From Bacteroidales bacterium (GTDB lineage: Bacteria > Bacteroidota > Bacteroidia > Bacteroidales > VadinHA17), in the NCBI GenBank assembly GCA_016709865.1, contig JADJLX010000001.1, forward strand, positions 368,765 to 432,764: DNA of 64,000 bases. Direction: 5' to 3'. This document shows positions 44,605 through 54,174 of this stretch, one piece after another. Under the pieces are notes generated by a model, which searched no databases, was not told the DNA's origin, and worked only from the letters and a program-made list of their open reading frames with translations. Within the stretch, counting starts at the first letter, position 1, and the number at the start of each line of letters is the position of its first letter. The translations under genes and the position numbers were made by a program.

Positions 44605-44612
44605 CAAAAATA
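44605..44612 (-). promoter_or_regulatory. Promoter -7 element
   Basis: On the minus strand it reads TATTTTTG, a consensus match, 32 bp upstream of the coiled-coil gene start at 44573. Confidence 0.5.
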
Positions 44613-44701
44613 ATAATATCCACAGAATATTTAAAATATCCGATCCATTGATTAAATTTACATATGGGCCAAAGATTATTAATTTATTAATATTCAGCTA
44701 T

Positions 44702-46105
44702 ATGGGTGGATTTTTTGGTGTAATTGCAAAGAACGATTGTGTTGAGGATGTATTCTATGGAACTGACTATCATTCGCATCTCGGTACAAAACGTGCGGGT
44801 ATGGTATTTATTGTTCCCGGAAAGGGATTCAGACGTTCGATCCATAACCTTGAAAACTCCTATTTCAGAACCAAGTTTGAAGATGAACTTGGCGGATTCA
44901 CCGGAAATTCAGGACTCGGAGTAATAAGCGATACAGATCCGCAGCCAATATTATTTAACTCTCATCTCGGGCGCTTTGCAATTGTTACCGTTAGCCGGTT
45001 AGTCAATATTCTTGAACTTGAGGAGCGTTTTCTTAAGATGCAGAATCATTTTACCGAGAATTTTGAAGGAAATATAAACCCAACAGAAGTTGTTGCGAAC
45101 CTTATCTGTGAAAAGGATAGTTTTATTGCCGGAATTGATAATGTTTTTGATAAAATAAAAGGATCCTGTTCTTTACTAATATTAACAGAAAAAGGAATTA
45201 TCGCTGCTCGCGATAAGCTTGGAAGAACTCCTGTCGTTATCGGAAAAAAGGAAAATGCTTATTCTGTTGCATCTGAATCATGCTCATTCCCGAATACAGG
45301 TTTTGAACTTGTTTATAATCTTGGTCCGGGCGAGATTGTTCATTTAACTGCTGACGGTTACAAACAATTGAAAAAGCCCGGAGATAAGATGCAGATCTGT
45401 TCATTTCTATGGGTTTACTATGGCTACCCGCCATCGTTCTACGAAGGAATAAATGTTGATGAGTGTCGCTACAGGTGTGGCGCTTCACTGGCACGACGCG
45501 ATACTGTTGAAGCTGATTTTGTCTGCGGGATTCCTGATTCCGGCGTTGGACATGCTGTGGGTTATGGAAACGAAAAAAGCATTCCATACAAGAGGGCATA
45601 TTCAAAATATACACCAACCTGGCCACGAAGTTTTATGCCTCAGAATCAGGGACAGCGTGATCTGGTTGCAAAGATGAAGCTTATACCAAACAAAGCAGTT
45701 ATTGACGGACGGAAAATGGTTTTTCTTGATGATAGTATTGTGCGTGGCACACAGTTAAAAGACAATACAAAAGACCTGCGCGACTCAGGAGCAGCCGAGG
45801 TTCACATGAGGATTGCCTGTCCGCCGCTTTTGTTTGCATGTAACTTTCTGAATTTTTCGGAATCAAGATCGATTTTTGAATTGGCCGGACGAAAAGCAAT
45901 TAAGCAGCTGGGTGATGATGAGAAAGACCTGCAGGAATACTCAAATCCCGATTCAGAAAAGTATTCAAATATGGTTAAGCAAATTGCAAAGAACCTTGAC
46001 CTTGATTCTCTGGTTTATCAACGGCTTGATGATCTTGTTGAGGCAATAGGATTGCCGAAGGAGAAGCTTTGTACACATTGCTGGGACGGGACGAGTTATT
46101 ACTAA
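44702..46105 (+). CDS. Amidophosphoribosyltransferase-like protein lacking the glutaminase cysteine
   Basis: PurF paralogue of 467 residues. The Ntn-type glutaminase domain (residues 1-240) starts MGGFFGVIAK where active PurF has a catalytic Cys (CGVFGI), so that Cys is replaced by Gly. The phosphoribosyltransferase domain is intact: the PRPP loop VFLDDSIVRGT is present, and cysteines at the positions of the Bacillus-type iron-sulfur ligands are visible (IACPPLLFACNF and LCTHCWDG). It should use ammonia, or have another role. A separate complete PurF should exist in the genome. The upstream reading from 44525 overlaps the next gene on the other strand and is rejected. Confidence 0.85.
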   Translation: MGGFFGVIAKNDCVEDVFYGTDYHSHLGTKRAGMVFIVPGKGFRRSIHNLENSYFRTKFEDELGGFTGNSGLGVISDTDPQPILFNSHLGRFAIVTVSRLVNILELEERFLKMQNHFTENFEGNINPTEVVANLICEKDSFIAGIDNVFDKIKGSCSLLILTEKGIIAARDKLGRTPVVIGKKENAYSVASESCSFPNTGFELVYNLGPGEIVHLTADGYKQLKKPGDKMQICSFLWVYYGYPPSFYEGINVDECRYRCGASLARRDTVEADFVCGIPDSGVGHAVGYGNEKSIPYKRAYSKYTPTWPRSFMPQNQGQRDLVAKMKLIPNKAVIDGRKMVFLDDSIVRGTQLKDNTKDLRDSGAAEVHMRIACPPLLFACNFLNFSESRSIFELAGRKAIKQLGDDEKDLQEYSNPDSEKYSNMVKQIAKNLDLDSLVYQRLDDLVEAIGLPKEKLCTHCWDGTSYY

Positions 46106-46114
46106 TTTACAATT

Positions 46115-46957
46115 ATGAAATATTTAGGTGCTCATGTAAGTGCAGAAGGCGGGGTTCAGAATGCTCCGGTAAATGCACATGCGATAGGAGCGAAGGCTTT
46201 TGCTCTTTTCACAAAGAATCAGAGGCAGTGGTTTGCCAATCCGTTGACCCTTGCAAGCATTAAGCTTTTCAGGGATAACTGTGAAAAATATGATTATAAG
46301 CCATTTCAGATACTTCCGCACGACAGCTACCTTATTAATCTCGGGCACCCTGAGGCAGAGCCGCTTCAGAAGTCAAGGGACTCGTTTCTTGATGAGATGC
46401 AGAGATGTGAGCAGCTGGGTCTCGACCGGCTTAATTTTCATCCGGGAAGCCATCTGAATACAATAGGAATTGAAGAGTGTCTTAAAAGAATCGCAGAGTC
46501 AATCAATATTGTGCTCGACAAAACCAAAGGGGTAACGGCTGTTATTGAGAATACCGCAGGACAGGGTACCAACCTTGGACATACTTTTGAGCAGCTGAAA
46601 ATGATTATTGATAATGTTGAAGATAAATCAAGAGTTGGGGTTTGCATTGACACCTGTCATGCATATACGTCGGGATACGATGTTAAGACGCCTGAAGGAT
46701 TTAAGAAGACTTTTGAAGAATTCGAAAGGATAATAGGCATTAAATACCTTAAGGGCATGCACCTTAACGACTCCAAGAAAGAACTCGGAACACGGGTTGA
46801 CAGGCATGATAATATAGGAGTCGGTTTTATTGGAGAGGAATTATTCGGAATTATTATGAATGATCCAAGGTTTGATAATATGCCTCTGATACTCGAAACG
46901 CCCGAAGAATCGCTTTGGGAAGAGGAGATTAAGAAGCTGTATTCACTAATTCGATAG
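46115..46957 (+). CDS. nfo: Endonuclease IV
   Basis: AP endonuclease of 280 residues with a TIM barrel and three metal ions that cleaves DNA 5' to abasic sites. The signatures are [11 protein letters not shown] at the N-terminus, [31 protein letters not shown] and [16 protein letters not shown]. It follows the PurF-like gene by 9 bp and is probably co-transcribed. Confidence 0.95.
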   Translation: MKYLGAHVSAEGGVQNAPVNAHAIGAKAFALFTKNQRQWFANPLTLASIKLFRDNCEKYDYKPFQILPHDSYLINLGHPEAEPLQKSRDSFLDEMQRCEQLGLDRLNFHPGSHLNTIGIEECLKRIAESINIVLDKTKGVTAVIENTAGQGTNLGHTFEQLKMIIDNVEDKSRVGVCIDTCHAYTSGYDVKTPEGFKKTFEEFERIIGIKYLKGMHLNDSKKELGTRVDRHDNIGVGFIGEELFGIIMNDPRFDNMPLILETPEESLWEEEIKKLYSLIR

Positions 46958-47002
46958 GATTTGCTTTTCCCTAAATTAACTTATCTGATTTAGCAAAATC
47001 CA

Positions 47003-47106
47003 TTAACCACGAAGGACACAAAGGGTTTACACAAAGGGCACTAAGAATTAACTTTTTTACTTTTTCTTTGTGTTCTTTGAGTATCCTTTGTGTACTTTGT
47101 GGTTAA
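47003..47106. repeat. ACAAAGG-type interspersed palindromic repeat, copy 1
   Basis: Bounded by inverted TTAACCAC (47003-47010) and GTGGTTAA (47099-47106), with GGACACAAAGG on the left and CCTTTGTGT on the right. Related copies lie at 53092-53190 and 54868-54998, and a CGCAGAG variant at 49359-49465. Located between nfo and the patatin gene, both oriented towards it. Confidence 0.65.
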
Positions 47107-47118
47107 ATAAGATCTCTT

Positions 47119-47898
47119 TCAGTTTATCAGCTTGTTAATATCTGATTCCTTAAGTTTGGCTTTGGTAGCCTTGTAGCCGAGTTCAAATAAATCAGTTGCT
47201 TTCTCGGGATCAAGAATCTTATAATTTCTTAATTCTTTTGGTGCTATCAGAAGATTGAACCTTTTAGCTTTTTCGATAATTTCTTTCGACATATTAAGCA
47301 TAAAAGTCCTTTCTGCAATATTGATCAGGCCCGATAATTTTTCTACATACCCCACAGGATTTACAAATGAGCCAATAATGACCTTACACTTATTCTGAAT
47401 AGGATAAACCGGCAGATTATCAAGAACTCCGCCGTCTACATATGATATATTCTTGATTTTTACCGGCTGAAAAAGGACCGGGATACTGGCAGATGCAATT
47501 ACCGGATCGAGCAGGTCGCCTTTTGAAAAATAGACTGATTTCCCATTATTAAGATCAGTTGCTGCAACATAAAGCGGAATTTTAAGCTGATCGAATGAGG
47601 CTGCCTTCAGGTTTGTTTTGAGAATTTTGATTATGCCATTTATTTGCAGCAATCCCTCCCTGGGCATTGCAGGTCTCATAAAGTCAAGTCTGCTGCCTGT
47701 GTTCATTAACTTAAGAATCTCTTCAGGAGAAAATCCGTCGGCATATAAAACTCCTGCCAGGGCACCTGCACTTGTGCCTGATACCACATCAGGGTATATA
47801 CCTGCCTCATGAAGAGCCTGTATTACACCAAGATGTGCAAACCCCCTTGCTCCTCCGCCACTTAAAACCAATCCTACTTTATACTTCTTTTCTGTCAT
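47119..47898 (-). CDS. Patatin-like phospholipase
   Basis: Serine acyl hydrolase of 259 residues. Oxyanion motif GGGARGFAHLG, nucleophile S43 in GTSAG, and catalytic Asp in DGGVLDN are all visible; this is the RssA/YchK type of bacterial patatin. It hydrolyses phospholipids or other lipid esters, probably at the cytoplasmic membrane; no export signal is visible. Confidence 0.92.
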   Translation of the reverse strand: MTEKKYKVGLVLSGGGARGFAHLGVIQALHEAGIYPDVVSGTSAGALAGVLYADGFSPEEILKLMNTGSRLDFMRPAMPREGLLQINGIIKILKTNLKAASFDQLKIPLYVAATDLNNGKSVYFSKGDLLDPVIASASIPVLFQPVKIKNISYVDGGVLDNLPVYPIQNKCKVIIGSFVNPVGYVEKLSGLINIAERTFMLNMSKEIIEKAKRFNLLIAPKELRNYKILDPEKATDLFELGYKATKAKLKESDINKLIN

Positions 47899-47928
47899 TT
47901 ATATTTATGTTGTACTACAAGTATTCGT

Positions 47929-49221
47929 TTACAGAAACAATATATCATATAGCAACTTCAGGTTTAGAAAAGTCACTATACCTGCAATTACTGACAGTAA
48001 GGCAATCAGGAATCTGCTGTTTGCATATTTCCCCATAACCTTTTTTGAAGAAGTAAGATAAACCTGTATGGCTACAGTGAACGGAAGCTGAATACTAAGG
48101 AAGACCTGAGAAAGAATCAGTCCTTTGAAAGGATCACCTATAAAGAAAATAAGCACCAGCGCCCCGACAAGGGATACAAAAACTCCAATCCTGGAGTGGT
48201 TATCCTTAACATCATATGGCTCCTTATACATTCCTGATACTATTGAACCGCCAGCCATTCCTGAAGTAATTGATGAAGCCACTCCTGCGAATAGAAGTGC
48301 AACGGCAAACACCACAGAGGCATTCGCACCCAAAAGCGGTTCCAGTAATTTTTCTGCCTGCTCCAGCTGGTCTACTTTGTGGCCTCCAGCAAAAAAAGTT
48401 GAGGCAGCGAGTAATATCATTGCACTGTTGATTGCCCACCCGACAATCATGCTGAACAGAGTGTCGGCAAACTCAAACTTCAATTGCTTTTTAATTACTT
48501 TCTCATCCTGCAGATTCCACTGGCGGCTCTGTATAATTTCAGAGTGCAGAAAGAGATTATGAGGCATAACAACAGCCCCAAGAACACTCATTATCAACAA
48601 TATTGATCCTTCCGGAATTGATGGTTTCACCCAGGCTACTCCCGCCTGCACCCAATCAATCTTTACAAGAAAGAGTTCATATAGAAATGAGAGTCCAATA
48701 ATTGACACAAAACCGATAATCCATTTTTCTATTTTCTGATATGAGTGCGACAGAAGCATTATCAGTACAAATATTGTAACAAGGACGGCTCCCATTTTTA
48801 TGGGGATATCAAAAAGCATATTAAGAGCGATTGCCCCGCCCAGTATCTCTGCGAGAGATGTTGACACCGATGCGAGTACGGCAAATGATAAAATCGACTT
48901 TGAAATCCATGGTTTTAAATAGATCGTTGCTGCCTCTGACAGGCAGAGACCAGTTGCAATTCCAAGGTGTGCAACGTTATGCTGAAGTATTATCAGCATA
49001 ATTGTCGAAAGAGAGACAACCCAGAGTAATGTATAACCGAATTCAGAACCTGTAGCAATATTTGCAGCCCAGTTTCCGGGATCGATAAAGCCGACTGTTA
49101 CCAACAATCCCGGGCCAATATATTTGAAAATATCGAGAGCGCCGTAAACAGGAGTGTGGTCGGTCCTTTTCAGATCTTTTACTAATCCCAGACTATTAAA
49201 TAATTTCTTAATATTCAACAT
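47929..49221 (-). CDS. mntH: Nramp-family Mn2+/Fe2+ transporter
   Basis: Proton-coupled divalent metal transporter of 430 residues with about eleven helices. The metal-binding DPGNW of helix 1 is at about residues 47-51, and the helix 6 motif MPHNLFLHS is present. It takes up manganese or iron. A consensus promoter element lies upstream at 49275-49282. No Fur- or MntR-type operator was recognised with confidence. Confidence 0.93.
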   Translation of the reverse strand: MLNIKKLFNSLGLVKDLKRTDHTPVYGALDIFKYIGPGLLVTVGFIDPGNWAANIATGSEFGYTLLWVVSLSTIMLIILQHNVAHLGIATGLCLSEAATIYLKPWISKSILSFAVLASVSTSLAEILGGAIALNMLFDIPIKMGAVLVTIFVLIMLLSHSYQKIEKWIIGFVSIIGLSFLYELFLVKIDWVQAGVAWVKPSIPEGSILLIMSVLGAVVMPHNLFLHSEIIQSRQWNLQDEKVIKKQLKFEFADTLFSMIVGWAINSAMILLAASTFFAGGHKVDQLEQAEKLLEPLLGANASVVFAVALLFAGVASSITSGMAGGSIVSGMYKEPYDVKDNHSRIGVFVSLVGALVLIFFIGDPFKGLILSQVFLSIQLPFTVAIQVYLTSSKKVMGKYANSRFLIALLSVIAGIVTFLNLKLLYDILFL

Positions 49222-49274
49222 TTTGATCTATTTGAATTATATATGTACGTCCTTTGGTTACAAGACTGACACAG

Positions 49275-49282
49275 CAAAGATA
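49275..49282 (-). promoter_or_regulatory. Promoter -7 element of mntH
   Basis: On the minus strand it reads TATCTTTG, a consensus match, 53 bp upstream of the mntH start at 49221. Confidence 0.5.
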
Positions 49283-49358
49283 AACAAAGGCAATGAAAAT
49301 TAGTCCGGTAAAAGTTTTAGCTTTATATCCCGCAATTATGTGGGTTGTTAAAATTTTT

Positions 49359-49465
49359 TTTAACCGCAGAGGGCCGCGGAGAAAAAATGAGAACCGCGGA
49401 GAATAATTAATTATTTGTTCACTCTGCGGCACTCTGCGTCTTCTCAGCGCAACTCTGCGGTTAAA
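49359..49465. repeat. CGCAGAG-type interspersed palindromic repeat
   Basis: Perfect 13-bp inverted arms TTTAACCGCAGAG (49359-49371) and CTCTGCGGTTAAA (49453-49465) enclose CGCGGAGAA and CACTCTGCG sub-repeats. Its layout (TTAACC at the rim, repeated short words inside) parallels the ACAAAGG family. It fills much of the gap between mntH and the YCII gene. Confidence 0.65.
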
Positions 49466-49505
49466 TAGATCTTAATAATTATAGAATCATTTAATATTTT
49501 TGATT

Positions 49506-49796
49506 ATGCAATTTATCTTAACAGCTTTTGATGGCACTGACGACGGAGCTCTTGACAGGAGGATGGCTGTCAGGGGAGAACATCTTGAAAAAATAGAAGT
49601 TCTGAAAAAGAGCGGAGAGTTTTTATTCGGTGGAGCAATACTTGATGATGCGGGAAAAATGATCGGATCGATGATTATTTATGAATTTCCTGACAGGCAG
49701 GCCCTTGATGCAAAACTTAAAGACGAACCCTATTTTACAAAAGGAGTCTGGAAAAAGATCGAGATCCACCCCTTCCGAATGGCAAAGCATAATTAA
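49506..49796 (+). CDS. YCII-related domain protein
   Basis: Small cytoplasmic protein of 96 residues with the YCII fold (ferredoxin-like): RRMAVRGEHLEKIEVLKKSGEFLFGGAILDD and YEFPDRQALDAKLKDEPYF are typical. The conserved His and Asp of the family are visible (GEHLEK, DDAGK). The enzymatic role is unknown in most members. The start is ATG 49506; a TTG at 49500 is weaker. Confidence 0.85.
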   Translation: MQFILTAFDGTDDGALDRRMAVRGEHLEKIEVLKKSGEFLFGGAILDDAGKMIGSMIIYEFPDRQALDAKLKDEPYFTKGVWKKIEIHPFRMAKHN

Positions 49797-49798
49797 AA

Positions 49799-51025
49799 CT
49801 ATCTGAGATACTTTAAGACAGCATTATAAATCTGCAGTCGTACAGGATTAACATTGTAATACTCCTGATTATCAAGCAGGCCCGTATTTTGTCTGTTAAT
49901 AAGCAGAACTACAGATATTTTATCCTGCGGGATTACAGAAATACTTGTTCCTGTAAAACCGGTATGACCAAAAGATCCTTCGGGGCCGTTTCTCATAAAG
50001 GAATTGGCAGGATCCATCATCCATCCCAGGCCGTTATTAAAAGCATCTTTTGTAAGAAATGTTTCTATTGTCTTTTCAGAGATAAACTGTCCTGATGCGG
50101 TTCTTCCTTTATTAATCAGCATATCAACAATTTTCTGAATGTCGTCAGCTGTTGAGAAGAGACCTGCCGCACCGGATATCCCGTTGCAGGAATACCAGGC
50201 ATTGCCATCGTTCACTTCTCCCCGGAGGGTATATGTACGCCAGCCATTCCATGACGCAGGATTAATTTCCGGAAAACTGTATCCAAGTGTAGAATCATAA
50301 ACCATTCTTTTTTCATAAGGATTTCCCTCTGATGTTGAAGCTATCTTTTTAAACCTGCCGCTTGCACAAGGATTATAAGTTGTCTTTTTCATCTTCAGAG
50401 GTTCGAAAATATTTTGTTTCATAAACTGATCCAAAGGCATTCCGGAGACTATTTCAATAATTTCTCCAAGCAACACAAATCCCAGGTCGCTGTAGCTGCG
50501 CTTTTCACCAACGGCATATTTAAGGGGTAACTCACCTATCAGTTTATATGTTTCCGTCTTCTCAGAAGAGAGGTAGTAAAGCGGATACCATTCAATTAGT
50601 CCGGCAGTATGTGTTAGGAGGTGCCGTATCGTTATTGTTCTTTTATCCGGCGATTCAAAAGCTTTTATGTATTTGAAAACAGGATCATCAACATTTAATA
50701 ATCCTTTATCAGCCAGCAACATTACTGAAGTGGTGGTTCCAACGACTTTTGTCAGGGATGCAATATCAAAGAGATGTTTTGTAGTCATCTTTTCATCTTT
50801 CCCTGCACGACCGTAAGCCCTCTTAACGAGGATTTTCTTTCCCTCTTTTATCTCAATAACAGCTCCCGGAATTTTATTAAGATCAACCTGGCTTTTCAGG
50901 ATGCTGTCTGTAATTCCAATAAGTGTTTTTTTAACACTTATCGGTTTTGCTGCCTGGCCGCGTGCAGGCAGACAGACCAGCACAGACAATGAAAACAAAA
51001 CAAAAAATATAAACTTCCTGGCCAT
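49799..51025 (-). CDS. Serine hydrolase (beta-lactamase/DD-peptidase family, class C-like)
   Basis: Exported serine hydrolase of 408 residues, signal peptide 1-23. The SxxK motif is SLTK (about residues 91-94), the Tyr motif YSD (about 178) and the KTG-equivalent HTG (GHTGFTG, about 354). These mark a penicillin-binding-protein-like esterase or peptidase rather than a resistance beta-lactamase. It is the last gene of the SSS-GNAT-hydrolase unit. Confidence 0.88.
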   Translation of the reverse strand: MARKFIFFVLFSLSVLVCLPARGQAAKPISVKKTLIGITDSILKSQVDLNKIPGAVIEIKEGKKILVKRAYGRAGKDEKMTTKHLFDIASLTKVVGTTTSVMLLADKGLLNVDDPVFKYIKAFESPDKRTITIRHLLTHTAGLIEWYPLYYLSSEKTETYKLIGELPLKYAVGEKRSYSDLGFVLLGEIIEIVSGMPLDQFMKQNIFEPLKMKKTTYNPCASGRFKKIASTSEGNPYEKRMVYDSTLGYSFPEINPASWNGWRTYTLRGEVNDGNAWYSCNGISGAAGLFSTADDIQKIVDMLINKGRTASGQFISEKTIETFLTKDAFNNGLGWMMDPANSFMRNGPEGSFGHTGFTGTSISVIPQDKISVVLLINRQNTGLLDNQEYYNVNPVRLQIYNAVLKYLR

Positions 51026-51034
51026 TTTGACTGT

Positions 51035-51526
51035 TTAAGGTTTTTCGTTATATCCTACTCTCGGACCGACTGTTTTACGAAGAAGAAGCTCATTAAAGCC
51101 CTGCTTAATGAAATTTTCAAGCACTCCGACAAGTTTAAATCCATAATCGAGATAAAGTTTTTTAGCACCCTCGTTGAATGAAGATACGCAGATAAAGACA
51201 TTTGGAGAGAACTTAAGGATCCTCTCCTCACAAAAACGGAGGAGCTTCCTTCCATAACCATGACCTCTCCATCTTTCATCAATACAGATAGTCTGAATAT
51301 ACCCGGAAAACGATCCGCCGGTCTGAATTATCACAAAACCTGCAATTTCATTCTCAATTCTGATGGTATAAATCTCTTTACAGGTTCCTTCGAAAGCCTT
51401 AAGACACTGTTCATAATTCATTCCCAGGGTTATCCAGGGATCTGTTGCGGACATCATAAGGGCACAAACCTCAAAATCTTCAGGGTCGGAGGTAAGTTTT
51501 ACAAGGAATTTTTCTTCTGTAACCAT
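51035..51526 (-). CDS. GNAT-family N-acetyltransferase
   Basis: Acetyltransferase of 163 residues with the acetyl-CoA-binding motif RWRGHGYGRKLL (motif A, about 93-104) and C-terminal GAKKLYLDYGFK. The substrate is unknown. It lies between the symporter (2 bp gap) and the serine hydrolase (9 bp gap), so one transcript is likely. Confidence 0.88.
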   Translation of the reverse strand: MVTEEKFLVKLTSDPEDFEVCALMMSATDPWITLGMNYEQCLKAFEGTCKEIYTIRIENEIAGFVIIQTGGSFSGYIQTICIDERWRGHGYGRKLLRFCEERILKFSPNVFICVSSFNEGAKKLYLDYGFKLVGVLENFIKQGFNELLLRKTVGPRVGYNEKP

Positions 51527-51528
51527 TG

Positions 51529-52977
51529 CTATTTCTTTTTAATAATTATAAGAAACAGAACTGTCAATAAAGCATTTACAAAAATATTCATAAAGCCGAA
51601 ATCAAAATTAAACTGCCTGATGAAAAACATATTAAGTAACCATGTAATCAAAGCGGCTGAAAGACAGGCAACCGGCACAAGCTTTTCCTTCATTTTTATT
51701 TTTGAAAAGAGTCCTGTCAGATACAGACCAAGAATTGGTCCGTAAGTATAGCCAGCGATTTTGAAGATTGTGTTGATAATAGCACCCTGACTGTTCCAGA
51801 ATGACATTACTATAAAAAACATCACAATATTTACACCTAACAGAACCCTGTTTTTAATTCTGTTTTTTGATTCATGGGGCCGGTTTTCGATATCCATAAA
51901 ATCATAACTGAATGCCGTTGTAAGTGCAGCAATACACGAATCAATACTGGCAAAAGTGGAAGCAACAACACCTATCAGAAAGGCAATTGCACCTATTTTC
52001 CCAAAGTAATTCAGAGTAAGCAAAGGATAGAGGCCGTCAGTATTTACAAACTGCCCATTTAGTTTTTCGATAGTAATTCCATTGCGTTCTGCAAAAATAT
52101 AAATCAACACTCCCAGGCCTAGGAACATAGTCTGGGCAAAAGCAATGAAGAAGCTGAATGTGAGGACATTTTTCTTTGCGTCTTTGGAGTTTTTAACTGT
52201 AAGGGTTTTCTGCATCATACTCTGATCGAGCCCTACCAGAGCCACCGTAATAAGCAGTCCGGAGATAAACTGTTTAAAGAAATTAGATCCTGAATGCATA
52301 TCCCAGTCAAACACTTTTGCGTAAGGATGACTGACAATTGTTTTTGCCATTTCTGCAAGTGAAAATCCCAGAGAATTCTTAATAGTGATAATAGAAATTA
52401 CTATTACGGAAATAAGAAATAACGATTGAAGAGCGTCCGTCCACACAATTGTTTTTATGCCTGATTTATTGGTATAGAGCCAGATAAGTATCAGAACAAC
52501 AATGATTGTTACAAAATAAGGTATGTGAAGAGCATCAAAAAAGGCATACTGTAAAATCTTTATTGAAAGAAGAAGACGAAGGGCAGCTCCAAATGACTGT
52601 GAGACCAGAAAAAAGAGAGAGCCGGTTTTATAGGTTGTGTTTCCGAAACGGATATTGAGATAAGTATATATTGAAACCAGTTTCAGTCTGTAATATATAG
52701 GTGTAAGAACGAAAGCAATAAAAAGGTAACCAACTATTGTACCAAGAATAAATTGCAGATAATAAAGATTATTGTTACCGACATTTCCCGGGATAGAAAC
52801 AAGCGACACGGCTGAAATCCCGGAGCCAACCATCCCGAATGCCACCAGGAACCATGGCGATTTGCGGTCCCCGTCAAAGAATGTGGTATTTCTTACATGC
52901 CGCGAAGCTATAGTTGAAATGAGCATAAGAAGAGAAAAATATGCCAGGATGATAATAAAGAGAAGAAGAGGACTCAT
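51529..52977 (-). CDS. Sodium:solute symporter (SSS family)
   Basis: Membrane transporter of 482 residues with about thirteen helices. The FFDGDRKSPWFLVAFGMVGSGISAVSLVSIPGN region and LVGLDQSMMQKTLTVKNSKDAKKN are SSS hallmarks. The substrate cannot be assigned; the neighbouring acetyltransferase and serine hydrolase suggest a peptide- or sugar-derived nutrient. A consensus promoter element lies 28 bp upstream at 53006-53013. Confidence 0.88.
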   Translation of the reverse strand: MSPLLLFIIILAYFSLLMLISTIASRHVRNTTFFDGDRKSPWFLVAFGMVGSGISAVSLVSIPGNVGNNNLYYLQFILGTIVGYLFIAFVLTPIYYRLKLVSIYTYLNIRFGNTTYKTGSLFFLVSQSFGAALRLLLSIKILQYAFFDALHIPYFVTIIVVLILIWLYTNKSGIKTIVWTDALQSLFLISVIVISIITIKNSLGFSLAEMAKTIVSHPYAKVFDWDMHSGSNFFKQFISGLLITVALVGLDQSMMQKTLTVKNSKDAKKNVLTFSFFIAFAQTMFLGLGVLIYIFAERNGITIEKLNGQFVNTDGLYPLLTLNYFGKIGAIAFLIGVVASTFASIDSCIAALTTAFSYDFMDIENRPHESKNRIKNRVLLGVNIVMFFIVMSFWNSQGAIINTIFKIAGYTYGPILGLYLTGLFSKIKMKEKLVPVACLSAALITWLLNMFFIRQFNFDFGFMNIFVNALLTVLFLIIIKKK

Positions 52978-53005
52978 GTATCAGGAAAAAATTATCATTT
53001 AAACT

Positions 53006-53013
53006 CAAACCTA
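53006..53013 (-). promoter_or_regulatory. Promoter -7 element of SSS operon
   Basis: On the minus strand it reads TAGGTTTG, a full match to TAnnTTTG, 28 bp upstream of the symporter ATG at 52977. Confidence 0.5.
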
Positions 53014-53091
53014 GCGAAAAAGACGGATAATTAATATTTATTTATCTTTACTTTTATTGCTAATAACAAATCATTTAAAAGATATAAACAA

Positions 53092-53190
53092 CCTTAGTGT
53101 ACCTTCGTGATCCCTTTGCGACCTTTGTGGTTAACCTTAAATTATTGAACCACAAAGGAACACTAAGGAAGGCGCTAAGGGACACAAAGG
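53092..53190. repeat. ACAAAGG-type interspersed palindromic repeat, copy 2
   Basis: Inverted CCTTTGTGGTT/AACCACAAAGG arms (53122-53132 and 53148-53158) are framed by CCTTAGTGT/ACACTAAGG (53092-53100 and 53160-53168) and followed by GGACACAAAGG. Same family as 47003-47106. It lies between the symporter and the creatininase-like gene. Confidence 0.65.
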
Positions 53191-53228
53191 AAGAATTAAG
53201 ATTTAACCAAACTATTAATTTAACAATT

Positions 53229-54113
53229 ATGAAAAAACTCAGACTTCTTATCCCGTTCTTATTCTTTACTGCTGTAGCGATGGCTCAGCTGGCAAATTCA
53301 GAAAAACTTCCATATAAGTGGGAAGATCTGACCTCTCCGAAATTTGCGAAAGCTGTTGAGCTTTCCGGCGGTGTTTGTGTTATTCCTATGGGAGTAATTG
53401 AAAAACACGGACCGCATCTTCCTCTCGGAACAGATATGTATGAATCGCGTGAAATAGCTTTTTATGCAGCACAAAAAGAATATGCAGTAATTTTCCCACC
53501 ATACTTTTTCGGACAGATCTTTGAGGCAAGGCACCAGGCCGGAACACTTGCTTACAGCAACGAATTATTATGGAAAATGCTTGATGAGACCTGTAAAGAG
53601 TTATCAAGAAACGGATTAAAGAAGATCATTCTTCTGAACGGACATGGCGGGAACACCTCTTTTCTTCAGTATTTCTGTCAGTCGCAGCTTGCGAAACAGG
53701 AGGATTATGTAGTTGTTATGTTCCGTCCGGGAAACGACCCTGTAAACAGTGCTGAGATCAAATCTCTTAAAAAGGCAAAACTCGATGGTCATGCAGGAGA
53801 AGAGGAGACATCGATGATGTATTTTATGAATCCCGATTATGTTGATCAGGCTGCACTTACAAAAGAATCAGGTCTCAATCAGGATAAACTGAAAGGCCTT
53901 CCGTTTGGCTATACAGGAATATGGTGGTATGCTCAGTATCCGAATCATTTTGCAAGTGATGTAAATACACCCAATAAAAGACTTGGTGAATTGTTGATAA
54001 CCAGCGAAGCGGGACAACTGGCAGAACTGATTAAGTACATGAAGACCAATACATCAGTTAAGCAGCAGTACGATGAATTCTTTAAGAGAGCGGATAATCC
54101 AATTCAGAAATAG
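53229..54113 (+). CDS. Creatininase-family amidohydrolase, secreted
   Basis: Metalloenzyme of 294 residues with a signal peptide (1-19). The creatininase motifs are intact: IPMGVIEKHGPHLPLGTDMY (metal ligands Glu, His, Asp), NGHGGNTSF and DGHAGEEETS. Members act on cyclic amides such as creatinine, or on related substrates; exported forms in Bacteroidota have no known substrate. The start is ATG 53229; the longer upstream reading passes through a repeat. Confidence 0.88.
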   Translation: MKKLRLLIPFLFFTAVAMAQLANSEKLPYKWEDLTSPKFAKAVELSGGVCVIPMGVIEKHGPHLPLGTDMYESREIAFYAAQKEYAVIFPPYFFGQIFEARHQAGTLAYSNELLWKMLDETCKELSRNGLKKIILLNGHGGNTSFLQYFCQSQLAKQEDYVVVMFRPGNDPVNSAEIKSLKKAKLDGHAGEEETSMMYFMNPDYVDQAALTKESGLNQDKLKGLPFGYTGIWWYAQYPNHFASDVNTPNKRLGELLITSEAGQLAELIKYMKTNTSVKQQYDEFFKRADNPIQK

Positions 54114-54114
54114 G

Positions 54115-54174
54115 CTCACGACGCACGACGCACGATGCACGGGTCGTGAGACGTGAGTCGTTAGTCGTGTGCCG
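54115..54174. repeat. ACGACGCACG simple/palindromic repeat
   Basis: Tandem ACGACGC-type words and an inverted CTCACGAC/GTCGTGAG pair (54115-54122 and 54143-54150) fill the whole 61-bp gap between two convergent genes. Confidence 0.6.

Noticed and set aside
49495..49502. TATTTTTG promoter element ahead of the YCII gene
   Set aside because: It ends 3 bp before the ATG, so the transcript would begin within or after the start codon.
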